Source: Thauera aromatica_A | GTDB lineage: Bacteria; Pseudomonadota; Gammaproteobacteria; Burkholderiales; Rhodocyclaceae | Length of the DNA: 64,000 nt | Direction of reading: 5' to 3' | Assembly: GCF_023093595.1 (NCBI RefSeq) | Contig: NZ_JALLIK010000108.1 | Location: 62,001 to 126,000 of the forward strand | Shown: positions 1-9,113 of the stretch, one piece after another | How positions within the stretch are numbered: the first letter of the stretch is position 1 | Layout: each line of letters opens with the position of its first letter | Made by a program: the position numbers and the translations under genes | Notes under the pieces: model-generated | What the model was told of the DNA's origin: nothing | What the model saw: only the letters and a program-made list of their open reading frames with translations | Databases searched by the model: none

Positions 1-10
1 AGGAACGCCG

Positions 11-799
11 ATGAGGCGCACGGCGCTGGCGCTGGCCGCGGCGGCGGTACTGGCGGCCGGCTGTGCCACGGCGCCGGTGGACCCGGCGGGGCCGAGCCGG
101 CCGCTGTCCGACCTTACGCCGGCGACCCCGGCGCAGGCGCGCGCGCGCGTGCATGTGGACCTGGGCATGGCTTATTTCGAAATCGGGCGCTACGATGTCG
201 CGCTCGACGAAGCGAAGATCGCGCTCGGCGACAGCCCGGACTACGCGCCGGCCTTTCACCTGCTGGGCCTGGCCTACATGCTCGTCGAGGAATATGCCGC
301 GGCCGGGGAGAACTTCGAGCGCGCGCTGCGCCTCGCTCCCGGCGACCCCGATTTCAACAACAGCTACGGCTGGTTCCTGTGCCTCCGGGGGCGCGAGCGC
401 GAAGGTCTGGAGCGGCTGGCGGTGGCGGCGCGCAACCCGTACTACCGCCATCCGGCCCGGCCGCTGACCAACGCCGGGCTGTGCCATCTGCGGCTGGCCG
501 ACGAGGACGCCGCGGAAGCGCAGTTCCAGCGCGCGCTGCAGGCCGATGCGGACAACGCCCAGGCGCTGTACCAGCTCGCCGCGATCGCCTACCGCGGCGG
601 GCGTCTGGAACAGGCGCGCGCCCATCTGGTCCGGCTGCACCAGCGTCTGGGACCGACCCCGGCCTCGGCCTGGCTCGGCCTGCGCACCGAGCGCCGCCTC
701 GGCAACCACGACGCCGAGGCGAGTTATGCGGCGCAGCTGCGTAGCCGTTTCGCCGAATCGGAAGAATATCAACGGATGATCCAAGGGAAGTTCGAGTGA
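11..799 (+). CDS. pilW: Type IV pilus biogenesis/stability lipoprotein PilW (PilF)
   Basis: This is a 262-residue TPR lipoprotein that helps the type IV pilus secretin assemble in the outer membrane. The N-terminus is a signal peptide ending in a lipobox (LAAGC, Cys near residue 18). The rest is helical repeats of TPR character, for example around HVDLGMAYFEIGRYDVALDE and in AEAQFQRALQADADNAQALY. The ATG lies at the very start of the window, so the upstream gene is not visible. Its stop overlaps the GTG start of the RodZ-like gene by 4 bases, so the two are translationally coupled. The pilW-rodZ-ispG-hisS order is a familiar proteobacterial arrangement and supports the assignment. Confidence 0.9.
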   Translation: MRRTALALAAAAVLAAGCATAPVDPAGPSRPLSDLTPATPAQARARVHVDLGMAYFEIGRYDVALDEAKIALGDSPDYAPAFHLLGLAYMLVEEYAAAGENFERALRLAPGDPDFNNSYGWFLCLRGREREGLERLAVAARNPYYRHPARPLTNAGLCHLRLADEDAAEAQFQRALQADADNAQALYQLAAIAYRGGRLEQARAHLVRLHQRLGPTPASAWLGLRTERRLGNHDAEASYAAQLRSRFAESEEYQRMIQGKFE

Positions 800-1776
800 G
801 CAGCATGCAGAGCGAAAACCTTCCTGCCGCGGCCGGCGAGTCCGCCGTGCCGTCGCCGGGGGCGCAACTGCGGCGCGCGCGCGAGGCGCGCGGCGAATCG
901 GTGTCCGAAGTGGCTTTTGCGCTCAAGCTCAGTCCGCGCCAGATCGACGCCCTCGAGCGCGACGATTTCGCCGCCTTGCCCGGGACGGCCTTCGTGCGCG
1001 GCTTCCTGCGCAACTATGCGCGCTACCTGGGGCTCGACGCCGCGCCGCTGCTCGATGGCGTGCAGCGCCTGGCCGGGGCGGCGGCCCCCGATCTGTCGCC
1101 GATCCGCAATGCCGACGGCGACCTGCCCAGCCACAGCGGCCGGCGCCGGGGTACGTTCCCGGCCGGGATACTGGTGCTGGTGCTGGTGCTGATGGTCGCC
1201 GCGGGCTGGTATTTCGATGGGTTCCGGACCGATTCGCCCGGGCCGGTGGAAAGCGGGCCGGCCGCGTTGCTGCCGGCCGAGCGTGGTGACGCCGGGCCGC
1301 CCTCGGTGGCGGGCGCCGCCGTGCTTGGGGCGGACAATCCGCCGCAGCCGGAGGCCGCCGCGAACACGCCGGCGGCGACCGCTGCCGAGATCCCGCTCAA
1401 GGCCGAGACGCCGGCCGCTGCAGAAGGGGGCGTGGCGCCCGCGCCCGCCGCGCCGGTGCCGCCGGCTCAAGTTGCGGAAGACAGGAGCGGCGGCGCCGGG
1501 AGCCCGTTGGCTGCTGCGCCGGAGACCGGCGGGAGCAGCGGCCGGCTGGTGTTGCGCTTTGGCGCCGATTCCTGGATCGAGGTGCGCGACGCCGCCGGCG
1601 CCATCCTCCATTCCGGGCTCAACCGCGCGGGTACGGCGCGCACCGTGCAGGGCGCGCCGCCGTTCGCACTGGTGGTGGGCAATGCGGCGGGAGTGGCGGT
1701 CGAGTTCGACGGCCGGACGGTCGATCTGGCCGCCCATACGCGCGGCTCGGTCGCCCGCCTGACTTTAGGTGAATAG
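796..1776 (+). CDS. rodZ: RodZ-like membrane protein: cytoplasmic HTH, one TM, periplasmic DUF4115
   Basis: The 326-residue protein has the RodZ layout. A helix-turn-helix of the Xre/HTH_25 type occupies about residues 20-90 (LRRAREARGESVSEVAFALK), followed by one membrane segment near residues 120-140 (FPAGILVLVLVLMVAAGWYF). Next comes a long Ala/Pro-rich linker and a C-terminal DUF4115 beta domain (VLRFGADSWIEVRDAAG). RodZ proteins link MreB to the elongation machinery and set rod shape; the HTH binds MreB rather than DNA in characterised members. The start is a GTG overlapping the pilW stop. An alternative ATG lies 9 bases downstream. Function is inferred from architecture and from its position before ispG. 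Confidence 0.85.
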   Translation: MSSMQSENLPAAAGESAVPSPGAQLRRAREARGESVSEVAFALKLSPRQIDALERDDFAALPGTAFVRGFLRNYARYLGLDAAPLLDGVQRLAGAAAPDLSPIRNADGDLPSHSGRRRGTFPAGILVLVLVLMVAAGWYFDGFRTDSPGPVESGPAALLPAERGDAGPPSVAGAAVLGADNPPQPEAAANTPAATAAEIPLKAETPAAAEGGVAPAPAAPVPPAQVAEDRSGGAGSPLAAAPETGGSSGRLVLRFGADSWIEVRDAAGAILHSGLNRAGTARTVQGAPPFALVVGNAAGVAVEFDGRTVDLAAHTRGSVARLTLGE

Positions 1777-1785
1777 TTGGAAACG

Positions 1786-3045
1786 ATGAACCAGGACAAG
1801 GATTTCCCCCTCCTCAGCGCCGCGCCCTGGCGCCGCCGGCGCACGCGGCAGGTCGCGATCGGCAAGGTCAGGGTCGGGGGCGAGGCGCCGGTCGTCGTCC
1901 AGTCGATGACCAACACCGACACCGCCGACGTGCTCGGCACGGCGATGCAGGTCGCCGAACTCGCCCGCGCGGGCTCGGAAATGGTGCGCCTGACCGTCAA
2001 TAACGAAGCGGCGGCCAAAGCCGTGCCGCACATCCGCGACCGTCTGCTGGCGCTCGGCGTGGAGGTGCCGCTGGTCGGTGATTTCCACTACAACGGCCAC
2101 AAGCTGCTGACCGATTTTCCCGCCTGCGCCGAGGCGCTCGCCAAGTTCCGCATCAATCCGGGCAATGTCGGTGCCGGCGCGAAGCGCGACCCGCAGTTTG
2201 CCGCGATCGTCGAACTCGCCTGCCGCTACGACAAGCCGGTGCGCATCGGGGTGAACTGGGGCAGCCTCGACCCCTCGGTGCTCACCCGCATCATGGACGA
2301 GAACGCCCACCGTGCCGCGCCGCGCGATGCCGGTGCGGTGATGCGCGAGGCGCTGGTGGTGTCGGCGCTCGAATCCGCGGCCAAGGCCGAGGAGTACGGG
2401 CTGGCCGCGGACCGCATCGTGCTGTCGGCGAAAGTGTCGAGCGTGCAGGACCTGATCGCGGTGTACCGCGATCTCGCCCGACGCAGCGACTATGCCCTGC
2501 ACCTGGGGCTGACCGAGGCCGGGATGGGCAGCAAGGGCATCGTCGCCTCGACCGCCGCACTCGCGGTGCTGCTGCAGGAAGGCATCGGCGACACCATCCG
2601 CGTCTCGCTGACGCCCGAGCCGGGCGGCAGCCGCAGCCAGGAAGTCGTGGTCGCGCAGGAGATCCTGCAGACCATGGGCCTGCGCGCGTTCACGCCGATG
2701 GTCACCGCCTGCCCGGGCTGCGGGCGCACCACCAGCACGGTGTTCCAGGAACTCGCCGCCGGCATCCAGGACTACGTTCGTGCCCAGATGCCGGTGTGGC
2801 GCGAGCAGTACGACGGCGTCGAGAACCTGACCCTGGCGGTGATGGGCTGCGTGGTCAATGGGCCGGGCGAGTCCAAGCATGCGAATATCGGCATCTCGCT
2901 GCCGGGGACCGGCGAGTCGCCGGCGGCCCCGGTCTATGTCGATGGGGAAAAAATCGCCACCTTGCGCGGCGACGGCATCGCCGCCGAGTTCAGGGCCATC
3001 GTCGATCGCTACGTGGCGACGCGCTATGCAAGAAAGGCCGGCTGA
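1786..3045 (+). CDS. ispG: 4-hydroxy-3-methylbut-2-en-1-yl diphosphate synthase (flavodoxin)
   Basis: IspG (GcpE) performs the penultimate step of the MEP isoprenoid pathway, converting MEcPP to HMBPP with a [4Fe-4S] cluster. The 419-residue length fits the bacterial family. Visible signatures are the N-terminal TIM-barrel start (VAIGKVRVGGEAPVVVQSMT) and the C-terminal cluster-binding cysteines in CPGCGRTTS and MGCVVNGPGESKHA. The reading frame is open from a TTG at 1777. The ATG at 1786 is preferred because it gives the usual MNQDKD-type N-terminus. It follows the RodZ gene almost directly and precedes hisS by 75 bases. Confidence 0.95.
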   Translation: MNQDKDFPLLSAAPWRRRRTRQVAIGKVRVGGEAPVVVQSMTNTDTADVLGTAMQVAELARAGSEMVRLTVNNEAAAKAVPHIRDRLLALGVEVPLVGDFHYNGHKLLTDFPACAEALAKFRINPGNVGAGAKRDPQFAAIVELACRYDKPVRIGVNWGSLDPSVLTRIMDENAHRAAPRDAGAVMREALVVSALESAAKAEEYGLAADRIVLSAKVSSVQDLIAVYRDLARRSDYALHLGLTEAGMGSKGIVASTAALAVLLQEGIGDTIRVSLTPEPGGSRSQEVVVAQEILQTMGLRAFTPMVTACPGCGRTTSTVFQELAAGIQDYVRAQMPVWREQYDGVENLTLAVMGCVVNGPGESKHANIGISLPGTGESPAAPVYVDGEKIATLRGDGIAAEFRAIVDRYVATRYARKAG

Positions 3046-3120
3046 GTCCGGCCCCAGGGACATGAACAAGGACGAGGGTGCGATCCACGCATCCCGCAAC
3101 ACGACAAGACGAACACAGCA

Positions 3121-4416
3121 ATGAGCCAGACCTTGCAGGCGGTGCGCGGGATGAACGACATCCTGCCCGATGACGCCGAAACCTGGGAATACTTCGAAGA
3201 CATCGTGCGCGACTGGCTGCAGAGCTACGGTTACCGCCCGATCCGGATGCCGCTGGTGGAGCCGACGCCGCTGTTCAAGCGCGCGATCGGCGAAGTCACC
3301 GACATCGTCGAGAAGGAGATGTACTCCTTCGAGGACGCCTTGAACGGCGAGCATCTGACGCTGCGCCCGGAAGGCACGGCCTCCTGCGTGCGCGCGGTGA
3401 TCCAGCACAGCCTGATCCCGTCCGGCGGGCCGCAGCGCCTGTATTACTACGGGCCGATGTTCCGCCACGAGCGTCCGCAGAAGGGCCGCTACCGCCAGTT
3501 CCATCAGATCGGCGTGGAGGCGCTCGGTTTTGCCGGCCCCGAAACCGACGCCGAGCTGATCCTGATGTGCGCACGGTTGTGGGACGACCTCGGGCTCGAG
3601 GATGTCACGCTCGAGATCAACTCGCTCGGCGCTCCGCAAGAGCGCGCCGCTCACCGCGCGGCGCTGGTCGCTTACCTCGAGCAACACCAGGACCAGCTCG
3701 ACGAGGACGGCAGGCGCCGCCTCCACACCAACCCGCTGCGCATCCTCGACACCAAGAACCCGGCGCTGCAGGCCATCGTCGATGCTGCGCCGCGGCTCGC
3801 CGACTACCTCGGTGACGAATCGAAGGCGCACTTCGACGCGGTGCAGGTCTTCCTCAAGGATGCCGGGATTCCCTACCGGATCAACCATCGCCTGGTGCGC
3901 GGGCTGGACTACTACAACCGCACCGTGTTCGAGTGGGTCACGACGCGCCTCGGCGCCCAAGGCACGATCTGTGCCGGCGGGCGCTACGATGGCCTGTTCG
4001 AGCAGCTCGGCGGCAAGCCGCAGCCGGCCGCCGGCTTTGCCATCGGCATCGAGCGCCTGCTGTTGCTGTGGCAGGCCTGCGGTGGCGAGAGCGAGCGCAT
4101 GGCGCCCGACGCCTACGTGGTCAGTGTCGGCGACGCTGCCCAGCGCCTGGCCTTCCGTGCCGCGGAGGCGCTGCGCGAACACGGCTTCGCCGTGCTGATG
4201 CACTGCGGTGGCGGCAGCTTCAAGTCGCAGATGAAAAAAGCCGACGCCAGCGCGGCCGCGGTCGCGGTGGTGATCGGCGAAGACGAGGCCGCGGCCGCTG
4301 AAGTCGGCCTCAAGCCCTTGCGCGGCGGCGGCGCGCAGCAGCGCGTCGCGCTCGAGACCCTGCCCGAGGCACTGGCAGGCTTGCTGTATCCTGAAGAATC
4401 CGTACAAGAGGGTTGA
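3121..4416 (+). CDS. hisS: Histidyl-tRNA synthetase
   Basis: This class II aminoacyl-tRNA synthetase has 431 residues, close to the usual 420-430. The N-terminus is QAVRGMNDILPDDAETWEYF. Class II motif 2 is in YYYGPMFRHERPQKGRYRQF, and the histidine-specific signatures are LVRGLDYYNRTVFEW and the motif 3 region around GFAIGIERLLLL. The C-terminal anticodon-binding domain begins near residue 335 (DAYVVSVGD). The gene sits between ispG and a YfgM-type gene, the same order as in E. coli (ispG-hisS-yfgM-bamB-der). Its stop overlaps the ATG cluster at which the next gene starts. Confidence 0.97.
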   Translation: MSQTLQAVRGMNDILPDDAETWEYFEDIVRDWLQSYGYRPIRMPLVEPTPLFKRAIGEVTDIVEKEMYSFEDALNGEHLTLRPEGTASCVRAVIQHSLIPSGGPQRLYYYGPMFRHERPQKGRYRQFHQIGVEALGFAGPETDAELILMCARLWDDLGLEDVTLEINSLGAPQERAAHRAALVAYLEQHQDQLDEDGRRRLHTNPLRILDTKNPALQAIVDAAPRLADYLGDESKAHFDAVQVFLKDAGIPYRINHRLVRGLDYYNRTVFEWVTTRLGAQGTICAGGRYDGLFEQLGGKPQPAAGFAIGIERLLLLWQACGGESERMAPDAYVVSVGDAAQRLAFRAAEALREHGFAVLMHCGGGSFKSQMKKADASAAAVAVVIGEDEAAAAEVGLKPLRGGGAQQRVALETLPEALAGLLYPEESVQEG

Positions 4417-4418
4417 TG

Positions 4419-5066
4419 ATGGCGGTCTACGATCTGGAAGAGCAGGAACAGATTTCCGAACTCAAGGCGTGGTGGGCGCAGTACGGCAACCTGGTGGTCG
4501 GCCTGGCGCTCGCCGCCGCAGTCGCCGCGGTCGGCTGGCAGGGCTGGCAGTGGTACCAGAACCGCAACGCCGCCGAGGCCGGCACCCTCTACTACGCGGT
4601 GCAGCAGGCCGCTCAAAGCCAGGATGCGCAAAAGGCGCGCGAGGCCGCCGGGCGCTTGATCGGCGAGCATGGCGGCAGTGCCAGCGCCCAGCTCGGCGCG
4701 CTGCTGGCGGCGGCGGTCCAGTTCGAGGCCGACGACCTGACCAATGCGCGGGTCCAGCTCGAATGGGCGGCGGACAAGGGCGCGGACGCGGCGCTGCGCG
4801 ACCTCGCCCGGCTGCGCCTGGCCGCGGTGATGCTGGAGCAGGGCGAGCTCGATGCAGCGCTGGCGCGGCTGCAGGGCGCGCCGGTGACGGCGGCTTACAA
4901 GAGCCGCTACGACGATCTGCGCGGCGACGTGCTCGCGGAGCTGGGCCGGGGCGACGAAGCGCGGGCCGCCTACCGGGCCGCGATCGACGGCCTCGCTGCC
5001 GAAGGCGAGGAGGCCACGACGCTGCGCGAACTCGTCCGCGTGAAACTCGAATCCCTGGGAGCCTGA
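4419..5066 (+). CDS. yfgM: YfgM-family TPR membrane protein
   Basis: The 215-residue protein has a short cytoplasmic start (MAVYDLEEQEQISELKAWW), one membrane segment at about residues 24-45 (LVVGLALAAAVAAVGWQGW), and a periplasmic TPR-like helical domain. In E. coli, YfgM binds SecYEG and PpiD and takes part in periplasmic protein folding. Three start codons are stacked (TTG-ATG-ATG). The second ATG, at 4419, is preferred because the AGAGGG element at 4407-4412 is then 6 bases away. Three bases separate the stop from bamB, consistent with a hisS-yfgM-bamB-der operon. Confidence 0.88.
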   Translation: MAVYDLEEQEQISELKAWWAQYGNLVVGLALAAAVAAVGWQGWQWYQNRNAAEAGTLYYAVQQAAQSQDAQKAREAAGRLIGEHGGSASAQLGALLAAAVQFEADDLTNARVQLEWAADKGADAALRDLARLRLAAVMLEQGELDAALARLQGAPVTAAYKSRYDDLRGDVLAELGRGDEARAAYRAAIDGLAAEGEEATTLRELVRVKLESLGA

Positions 5067-5069
5067 CCG

Positions 5070-6212
5070 ATGAAGTCGCTTTCGCTGCGTTTCGTTGCGC
5101 TTGCCGCCGCTGCCGCGCTGCTCGCCGGCTGCTCGTCGCTGAACCCTTTTTCCCACTCGCCTTCGGCGCCGGCGGCACTGACGGAACTGAAGCCGAGCGC
5201 CGAGCTGGCGAGGCGCTGGCAGGCCGACATCGGCGAAGCCGGGGGCTACCGCTTCCAGCCGGCGGTGTGGGGCGAGAGCGTGTACGCGGCCTCGCACCGC
5301 GGCGACGTCGGCCGTTTTGAAGACGGCCGCGCGCTGTGGCAGGTGCGCGCCGACAAGCGCCTGTCGGCCGGAGTCGGTGCCGATAGCCGGCTTGCGGTGG
5401 TGGTCGCCACCGACGGCACGGTGATCGCCTACGATGCGGCCAGCGGCAGCGAGCGCTGGCGTTCGCCGCTCGGCGTCGAAGTGCTGGCGCCGCCTGCGCT
5501 CGGCCCGGACTTCGTCGTCGTGCGCGCTTCGGACAACCGCCTGATCGCGCTCGATGCGCGCGACGGCAGCCGGCGCTGGGTGTACCAGCGCAACAATCCG
5601 CCGCTGGCGCTGCGCACATTCGCCGGCGTGCTCATCGAGGGCAACGTCGTGCTCGCCGGCTTCCCCGGCGGCAAGCTGGCGGTGCTCAATCCCGCCAACG
5701 GCGGCGCGATCACCGAGCTCGGTGTCGCCCTGCCGCGCGGTGCCACCGAGCTCGAGCGGGTGGCCGACATCGTCGGCACGCCGGTGGTCGGGCGGCGCGA
5801 AGTGTGCGCGGTGAGCTACCAGGGGCGCGCGGCCTGCTTCGACACCACCAACGGCAACGCGCTGTGGGCGCGCGATTTCTCCAGCAGCGTGGGCATGGCG
5901 CGCGACGCGCGTTTCGCGCTGCTCGTCGATGAGCGCGATGCGGTGCATGCGCTTGACGCCTACAGCGGGGCGAGCGTGTGGAAACAGGACGCGCTCGTGC
6001 GGCGCCGGCTGTCGCGGCCGCTGATCGTCGGCGATCACGTCGTGGTCGGCGATGGCGAGGGCTATGTCCATCTTCTCGATCGTGAAACCGGTTCCCTGGC
6101 CGCCCGCGAACGCGCCGGCAAGGGGGCGATCGCCGCCGATCCGGTCGCGTTCGGGCGCGGCTTCGTCGTCCAGGGCGGCGACGGCGACATTACCGCGTAC
6201 GAAGTGCGCTGA
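5070..6212 (+). CDS. bamB: Outer membrane protein assembly factor BamB
   Basis: BamB is the lipoprotein beta-propeller of the BAM complex that inserts outer-membrane barrels. The 380-residue protein has a signal peptide with lipobox LLAGC (Cys near residue 21), then repeated PQQ-like propeller blades with their typical ends: VIAYDAASGSERWR, LIALDARDGSRRWVY, AACFDTTNGNALWAR and YVHLLDRETGSLAARE. It lies 3 bases after yfgM and 13 bases before der, the standard order. Confidence 0.95.
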   Translation: MKSLSLRFVALAAAAALLAGCSSLNPFSHSPSAPAALTELKPSAELARRWQADIGEAGGYRFQPAVWGESVYAASHRGDVGRFEDGRALWQVRADKRLSAGVGADSRLAVVVATDGTVIAYDAASGSERWRSPLGVEVLAPPALGPDFVVVRASDNRLIALDARDGSRRWVYQRNNPPLALRTFAGVLIEGNVVLAGFPGGKLAVLNPANGGAITELGVALPRGATELERVADIVGTPVVGRREVCAVSYQGRAACFDTTNGNALWARDFSSSVGMARDARFALLVDERDAVHALDAYSGASVWKQDALVRRRLSRPLIVGDHVVVGDGEGYVHLLDRETGSLAARERAGKGAIAADPVAFGRGFVVQGGDGDITAYEVR

Positions 6213-6225
6213 GGCAAGGCAGGAA

Positions 6226-7554
6226 GTGAAACCCACCATCGTTCTGGTCGGTCGGCCCAACGTCGGCAAATCGACTCTGTTCAACCGCCTCACCCGCAGC
6301 CGCGACGCCCTCGTCGCCGACCAGCCCGGGCTGACGCGCGACCGCCACTACGGCATCGGCCGGGTCGGCGATCGCGATTACCTCGTCGTCGACACCGCCG
6401 GCTTCGATCCCGTCGCCAAGGACGGCATCATGCACGAGATGGCACGCCAGGCCGAGCAGGCGATCGCCGAGGCCGACGTGCTGCTGTTCCTGGTCGATGG
6501 TCGCGCCGGGCGCACGCCGCACGACGAGAACATCGCCGCCCGCCTGCGCCGCGCCGGCCGCCCGGTCCATGTCGTGGTGAACAAGGCCGAAGGGCTCGAG
6601 CGGGCGATGGTCGCGGCCGATTTCCATGCTCTCGGCCTGGGCGACCCGCTGGCGGTGTCGGCGGCCCACGGCGACGGCGTCAAGCAGCTCGTCGAGCTGG
6701 TGCTGGCGCCCTTCCCGGCGGACGAGGAGCGTGAGCCTGCAGCCGACGAAGGGCCGAAAGTAGCGATCGTCGGCCGCCCCAACGTGGGCAAGTCGACCCT
6801 GGTCAACACCTTGCTCGGCGAGGAGCGGGTGATCGCCTTCGATTTGCCCGGCACGACCCGCGACGCGATCTCGATTCCCTTCGAGCGCGGCGGCCGCCAT
6901 TACACCCTGATCGACACCGCGGGCCTGCGCCGGCGCGGCAAGGTCTTCGAGGCGGTGGAAAAGTTCTCCGTGATCAAGACCCTGCAGGCCGTGCAGGAGT
7001 CGAACGTGGTCGTCCTCGTGCTCGATGCGGCGCAGGACATTTCCGATCAGGACGCCCATATCGCCGGTTTCGCGCTCGAGGCCGGGCGCGCGCTGGTGGT
7101 GGCGATCAACAAGTGGGACGCGGTCGACGACTACCGTCGCGACCGCCTCAAAGCCGACATCGCGCGCAAGCTGGCCTTCCTCGGCTTCGCCCGCTTCCAC
7201 CAGATTTCCGCGCTCAAATCCGAGGGCATCGGCGGACTGCTCAAATCGGTCGATGCCGCCTATGCTGCGGCGATGGCGAACCTGGCCACCCCGCGGCTGA
7301 CGCGGACGCTGCAGCAGGCGGTCGCCCGCCAGGCGCCGCCGCGCCACGGCATGGCGCGGCCGAAGATGCGCTATGCCCACCAGGGGGGAGTGAATCCGCC
7401 GGTGATTGTGATCCACGGCAATGCTCTCGATGACATTCCCGCGTCCTATGTTCGCTACTTGGAACGCTGCTTTACCGAGGCTTTCAAGCTGCAGGGCACG
7501 CCCTTGCGCATCCAGTTCCGCACCACGCACAATCCGTTCGCGGTGCGGGGCTGA
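6226..7554 (+). CDS. der: Ribosome biogenesis GTPase Der
   Basis: Der (EngA) is an essential GTPase with two tandem G domains that acts in 50S subunit assembly. The 442 residues contain two Walker A motifs, GRPNVGKSTLFNRL near residue 8 and GRPNVGKSTLVNTL near residue 184. Each is followed by a DTAG switch (DTAGFDP, DTAGLRRRGK), and a KH-like C-terminal domain ends the protein. The reading frame stays open upstream inside bamB. The GTG at 6226 is chosen because an AGGAAG element precedes it and it gives the standard MKPTIVLVGRPN start. Confidence 0.95.
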   Translation: MKPTIVLVGRPNVGKSTLFNRLTRSRDALVADQPGLTRDRHYGIGRVGDRDYLVVDTAGFDPVAKDGIMHEMARQAEQAIAEADVLLFLVDGRAGRTPHDENIAARLRRAGRPVHVVVNKAEGLERAMVAADFHALGLGDPLAVSAAHGDGVKQLVELVLAPFPADEEREPAADEGPKVAIVGRPNVGKSTLVNTLLGEERVIAFDLPGTTRDAISIPFERGGRHYTLIDTAGLRRRGKVFEAVEKFSVIKTLQAVQESNVVVLVLDAAQDISDQDAHIAGFALEAGRALVVAINKWDAVDDYRRDRLKADIARKLAFLGFARFHQISALKSEGIGGLLKSVDAAYAAAMANLATPRLTRTLQQAVARQAPPRHGMARPKMRYAHQGGVNPPVIVIHGNALDDIPASYVRYLERCFTEAFKLQGTPLRIQFRTTHNPFAVRG

Positions 7555-7665
7555 ATTTTCCTGCGCAGAATCCGTTTCCACGCCCGGGTTTCGTTGCATA
7601 CTGCGATGCGGCAGTGCAGCAGCAAGCCCGACATTCTTATAAACACAATATAAAGAGGTTCAGCA

Positions 7666-7902
7666 ATGAGTAACAAAGGGCAACTTCTACAAGACCCCTT
7701 CCTCAACACCCTGCGTCGTGAGCACATCCCGGTATCGATCTACCTGGTCAATGGCATCAAGCTGCAGGGCCAGGTCGAGTCTTTCGACCAGTATGTCGTC
7801 CTGCTGAAGAACACCGTCACCCAGATGGTGTACAAGCATGCGATTTCGACCGTGGTTCCGGCCCGTCCCGTCGTCATCCAGCAGGACGAGGGCAGCAACT
7901 GA
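7666..7902 (+). CDS. hfq: RNA chaperone Hfq
   Basis: Hfq is the hexameric Sm-like chaperone that pairs small RNAs with mRNAs. At 78 residues it matches betaproteobacterial Hfq. Sm1 is recognisable in SIYLVNGIKLQGQVESFDQY, and Sm2 carries the diagnostic YKHAIST. The C-terminal tail is very short, so it lacks the long acidic tail of E. coli Hfq. An AAAGAGG ribosome site precedes the ATG, and the leader just upstream (about 7636-7655) is AT-rich, unlike its surroundings. It heads the conserved hfq-hflX-hflK-hflC group. Confidence 0.97.
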   Translation: MSNKGQLLQDPFLNTLRREHIPVSIYLVNGIKLQGQVESFDQYVVLLKNTVTQMVYKHAISTVVPARPVVIQQDEGSN

Positions 7903-7953
7903 AGCCCGTGGCGATGGGGCGCGACCGGTGTCCGTCGGTCGCGGGAGGCACGC

Positions 7954-9099
7954 ATGTTTGAGCGCCCCGCCTCCGGCGAGCGCGCGGTCCTCGTCCAGCT
8001 CGACCTCGGCCAGGGGGCGATCGACGAGCGCCTGTCCGAGCTGAAGCTGCTCGCCGGCAGCGCCGGCGCCAGCGTCGAGGCCGTGGTCCAGGGCCGGCGC
8101 GCGGCGCCCGATCCCAAGCTCTTCGCCGGCAGTGGCAAAGTCCAGGAGATCGCCGAAGCGCTCCGCGCCCATGCCGCGGACATCGTGATCTTCAACCATG
8201 CGCTGTCGCCCGGGCAGCAGCGCAACCTCGAGCGCGAGCTGCAGTGCATGGTCATCGACCGCACCGCGCTGATCCTTGACATCTTCGCCCAGCGCGCCCG
8301 CAGCCACGAAGGCAAGCTCCAGGTCGAACTCGCCCAGCTCGAGCATCTGGCCACCCGGCTGGTGCGCGGCTGGACCCACCTCGAACGCCAGAAAGGCGGC
8401 ATCGGCCTGCGCGGCCCGGGTGAGAAGCAGCTCGAGACGGACCGCCGCCTGCTCGGCAACCGGGTCAAGATGCTCAAGTCCCGCCTCGCCCAGATCGAGA
8501 AGCAGCGCAAGGTGCGGCGCCGGGCGCGGGAGCGCCGTGATGTCCTGTCAGTCTCCCTGGTCGGCTACACCAATGCGGGCAAGTCGACGCTGTTCAATGC
8601 GCTGACGAAGGCCGGGGCGTATGCAGCCGACCAGTTGTTCGCCACCCTCGATACCACTTCGCGCCGCCTCTACGTCGGCGGTGCCAGCGTCGTGCTGTCG
8701 GACACCGTCGGCTTCATCCGCGACCTGCCGCATGCGCTGGTCGCGGCGTTCCAGGCGACGCTGGAGGAAACCGCGCAGGCCGACCTGCTGCTGCACGTGG
8801 TCGATTCGGCGAGCGAAGACCGCGACGCCCAGATCGAAGCGGTGAATCTGGTCCTCGCCGAAATCGGCGCCGCAGCCGTGCCGCAGATCCTGGTCTGGAA
8901 CAAGATCGACCTGACGCACGCGGCGCCGGCAGTCGAGCGGGGGGACTGTGATAAAATCAGACGCATTTTTCTGAGCGCCAGAACGGGTGAAGGCCTCGAC
9001 CTGCTTCGCGACACACTAGCCGAAGTGGCGCAGCAAACCTTTGGTGACGATGCCGACCGGATCGCCGGGACGGTGGACGAACGATCAGAACAATCGTGA
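7954..9099 (+). CDS. hflX: Ribosome-associated GTPase HflX
   Basis: HflX is an Obg/TRAFAC GTPase that splits stalled or stressed 70S ribosomes. The 381-residue protein has the HflX N-terminal domain (ELKLLAGSAGASVEAVVQGR; IGLRGPGEKQLETDRR), a coiled-coil linker, then the G domain with Walker A GYTNAGKSTLFNAL, G3 DTVGFIRDLP and G4 NKID. It follows hfq by 51 bases, and its end overlaps the open frame upstream of hflK, as is usual in this operon. Confidence 0.95.
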   Translation: MFERPASGERAVLVQLDLGQGAIDERLSELKLLAGSAGASVEAVVQGRRAAPDPKLFAGSGKVQEIAEALRAHAADIVIFNHALSPGQQRNLERELQCMVIDRTALILDIFAQRARSHEGKLQVELAQLEHLATRLVRGWTHLERQKGGIGLRGPGEKQLETDRRLLGNRVKMLKSRLAQIEKQRKVRRRARERRDVLSVSLVGYTNAGKSTLFNALTKAGAYAADQLFATLDTTSRRLYVGGASVVLSDTVGFIRDLPHALVAAFQATLEETAQADLLLHVVDSASEDRDAQIEAVNLVLAEIGAAAVPQILVWNKIDLTHAAPAVERGDCDKIRRIFLSARTGEGLDLLRDTLAEVAQQTFGDDADRIAGTVDERSEQS

Positions 9100-9113
9100 T
9101 AACAGGCATTCTC

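Noticed and set aside
1765..4407. Very long minus-strand open frame (880 codons) across ispG and hisS
   Set aside because: It is a mirror of two well-recognised plus-strand genes. The translated product is low-complexity Arg/Ala/His-rich with no family motifs, an effect of high GC codon bias.
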